Shown: positions 62,389 through 64,000 of the stretch, one piece after another
Numbering within the stretch: the stretch's first letter is position 1
Layout: each line of letters begins with the position of its first letter
Source of the DNA: CAIYRG01 sp965247505
Lineage (GTDB): Bacteria; Pseudomonadota; Alphaproteobacteria; Micropepsales; Micropepsaceae
Length of the DNA stretch: 64,000 nt
Assembly: GCA_965247505.1 (NCBI GenBank)
Contig: OZ252020.1
Coordinates: forward strand, 3,720,001-3,784,000
Direction: 5' to 3'
Program-made: the position numbers and the translations under genes
The notes under the pieces: generated by a model
What the model was told of the DNA's origin: nothing
The model's input: the letters and a program-made list of their open reading frames with translations, nothing else
Database searches by the model: none

Positions 62389-62702
62389 CTACGCCGGAGC
62401 GGGTCTTCGTCGTAGATCATCAATCAGGCTCAAGATTTTCTGGAACAAGCTTCTTGGGACTGCAACCTCGGCCAATTGAAATGTGACGTACCGGCCATGG
62501 CTGACAACTTTCGCACCGATCTTGACCAGCTTCTCCCTCAGCGTCGTCAGCGACCATTGCTCCACGGCATCGGGCAACGCCAGGGTCCGCATGAAGTTGC
62601 CGAGGTTATAGGCGAGTGCATGCAGCTGGAGCCGGAAGGCATTGTTGCGTAACGAACGGCATGACAGCCGCGTCCACTTGATGGCGTTCTTGCCTTCTGG
62701 AC
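62389..62702 (-). pseudogene. IS1380-family transposase, C-terminal remnant
   Basis: About 104 codons ending at TAG 62389-62391: GKNAIKWTRLSCRSLRNNAF, RLQLHALAYNLGNFMRTLAL, WSLTTLREKLVKIGAKVV and PRSLFQKILSLIDDLRR. This is the C-terminal end of IS1380 transposases. The rest is absent. It is bounded by ISa copy 5, and the expected continuation is not seen beyond that copy (63959-64000). Confidence 0.8.
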
Positions 62703-62763
62703 TGGACCCTGCTGACGAAAGTGGAGACGTCCTGCGATAGGATTTTGATCGCAGGAGGTGCAA

Positions 62764-63060
62764 ATGTCGAAGCAGAATGGGAACAAGGGCCGGCGGTTTG
62801 ATCGGGCCTTCAAGGAAGAAGCCGTCCGTCTTTTACAGACGAGCGGGCGCAGGCAGCGGCAGATAGCAGGAGATCTTGGGATCAGCGTCAGCGCGCTCGG
62901 CCGCTGGGTCGCAGAATTGCGTGAGGAGGATTTTCTTTCCGGTCCGCATGAGGATGCAGCGAAGGAGATTACCCGTCTACGCCGAGAGCGTGATCTGGCC
63001 CGTCAGGAACGTGATCTCCTAAAAAAAGCGCTGACCTTCTTCGCCAGGGAAAGTCGATGA
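62764..63060 (+). CDS. ISa orfA (copy 5)
   Basis: 98 residues, intact, with Phe instead of Leu in EEDFLSGPH and Thr in KKALTFF. The A7-G slippery site is present. Confidence 0.88.
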   Translation: MSKQNGNKGRRFDRAFKEEAVRLLQTSGRRQRQIAGDLGISVSALGRWVAELREEDFLSGPHEDAAKEITRLRRERDLARQERDLLKKALTFFARESR

Positions 63061-63929
63061 GGTTCCGGTTCATCGACGCGGAGAGGGCCGGGTTGGCGAT
63101 GCCGATATTCCGCCTGTGCAGACTGCTGCAGGTCAGCGTCTCAGGCTTCTACGCTTGGCGCAATCGCGGCCCAAGCCAGCGACAACTCGATGACATGGTT
63201 CTACTCGCCCATGTCCGGGCAGCCTTTCGGCGCAGCCGCGAGAGCTACGGTGCAGAGCGGGTCCATCACGAGCTTGCCGAGAATGGGATCGAGGTTGGAC
63301 GCCATAGGGTGGCTCGGCTGATGCGGGGAAATGGGTTGTCTCCAAAACGGAAACAGAAGTTCAAAAAGACGACGGACAGCCAGCACAACAAGGCCGTCGC
63401 ATCGAACCTTCTCGACCAGAACTTCTCCGCCGAGGCACCCAACGAGAAATGGGCTGCCGACATCAGCTATATCTGGACGGCACAGGGCTGGCTGTACCTG
63501 GCCGTCATGCTCGACCTCTACTCCCGGCGCGTCATCGGCTGGGCCGTGGGCGCTCGCATGACCAGCGACCTGCCGCTCAGGGCGCTTAACCGTGCTATCG
63601 GGCTGCGCCAACCTGGCGCCGGTGTGATCCACCATAGCGATCGGGGAAGCCAGTACTGCTCAGACGCATACCAGGCGCGCCTCGGTGAACTCGGTTTCCT
63701 CGCCTCAATGAGCGGTAAGGGAAATTGCTATGATAACGCCGTCGTCGAGACCTTCTTCAAAACCATCAAGTCAGAACTGATCTGCAGGACTGTGTTCATG
63801 TCAAGAAGCCAAGCTGAAACTGCCATAGCCGGATACATCGACGGGTTCTATAATCCAGTCCGTCGGCACTCGACGCTGGACTTCACAAGCCCCGTCAAAT
63901 TCGAGGCAGAAGCAATGCAAACGGTGTAG
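63057..63929 (+). CDS. ISa orfB (copy 5), DDE transposase
   Basis: 290 residues with the complete DDE triad and SDRGSQY. Trp243 is Cys, as in copy 4. It overlaps orfA by 4 bases. Confidence 0.9.
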   Translation: MRFRFIDAERAGLAMPIFRLCRLLQVSVSGFYAWRNRGPSQRQLDDMVLLAHVRAAFRRSRESYGAERVHHELAENGIEVGRHRVARLMRGNGLSPKRKQKFKKTTDSQHNKAVASNLLDQNFSAEAPNEKWAADISYIWTAQGWLYLAVMLDLYSRRVIGWAVGARMTSDLPLRALNRAIGLRQPGAGVIHHSDRGSQYCSDAYQARLGELGFLASMSGKGNCYDNAVVETFFKTIKSELICRTVFMSRSQAETAIAGYIDGFYNPVRRHSTLDFTSPVKFEAEAMQTV

Positions 63930-64000
63930 GGTGCCTCCACTTTTCCTGGATGGGTCCAGATCCTAGCGGAGGCCGCCCGGGGAAACTTCTAAGCCCCTCG

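Larger units (their letters stand above)
62703..63958 (+). mobile_element. ISa copy 5, 1256 bases
   Basis: Full-length with intact orfA and orfB. The flanks are GAC (62700-62702) and GAT (63959-63961), so there is no exact target duplication, which suggests a rearrangement or a mutation after insertion. Copies 2 and 5 are the best candidates for active elements. Confidence 0.93.

Overview
The window looks like a chromosomal segment of an alphaproteobacterium. Three things support this: the gene order (proS/lolCD/dnaE; rpsB-tsf-pyrH-frr-uppS-cdsA-dxr-rseP-bamA-skp-lpxD-fabZ-lpxA-lpxI-lpxB-gltA-gltX-comEC-lexA-moeA-moaC-trpC-trpD-trpG), the use of LpxI in lipid A synthesis, and a GTTC-N7-GTTC SOS box in front of lexA. 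The genus cannot be told from the sequence alone.

Layout. 1-4.9 kb: end of an unknown gene, a DUF6152 secreted protein, and a two-gene molybdenum hydroxylase (iorAB-like), bracketed by a decayed second copy of the 3' end of the first gene. 4.9-13.9 kb: archaeal/eukaryotic-type prolyl-tRNA synthetase, the LolCD lipoprotein-release transporter, a 29-residue membrane peptide, an IS3-family element (called ISa here) carrying a partial tandem copy of its own left end, and dnaE. 14.1-18.8 kb: two tandem DUF5916-like outer-membrane proteins. 19.3-34.9 kb: one long translation / isoprenoid / envelope-biogenesis run on the + strand, in which bamA carries an FKBP-type prolyl isomerase domain fused in front of its POTRA domains. 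34.9-42.0 kb: methyltransferase, citrate synthase, glutamyl-tRNA synthetase, and a comEC broken by a frameshift and by ISa copy 2. 42.2-47.5 kb: a metal-uptake cluster (two ZnuA-like binding proteins, ATPase, permease, two secreted accessory proteins, one anchored protein); the first binding protein has an internal stop. 47.6-56.7 kb: lexA, a VOC protein, a DUF559 nuclease gene split by an IS256-family element and ISa copy 3, then moeA-moaC-trpC-trpD-trpG, with MoaC carrying a C-terminal HTH-like extension. 56.7-64.0 kb: insertion-sequence debris, with ISa copy 4 nested in a second IS3-family element (ISb), an intact IS1595 element with perfect target duplications, the 3' end of a type ISP restriction-modification gene with a small Cys-rich ORF, an IS1380 remnant and ISa copy 5.

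How the genes work together. The central run couples translation factors (S2, EF-Ts, RRF) and UMP kinase to undecaprenyl-PP, CDP-diacylglycerol and MEP-pathway enzymes, then to outer-membrane assembly (RseP, FKBP-BamA, Skp) and lipid A synthesis (LpxD, LpxA, LpxI, LpxB). The most unusual protein is the FKBP-BamA fusion, which would tether a periplasmic proline isomerase/chaperone to the outer-membrane protein insertase. A second candidate for something undescribed is a palindromic repeat family present once empty (13915-14039) and once wrapped around a DUF559 nuclease gene (49075-52293). IS activity has been heavy: five near-complete ISa copies (some mutated), at least three interrupted host genes or elements, and nesting.
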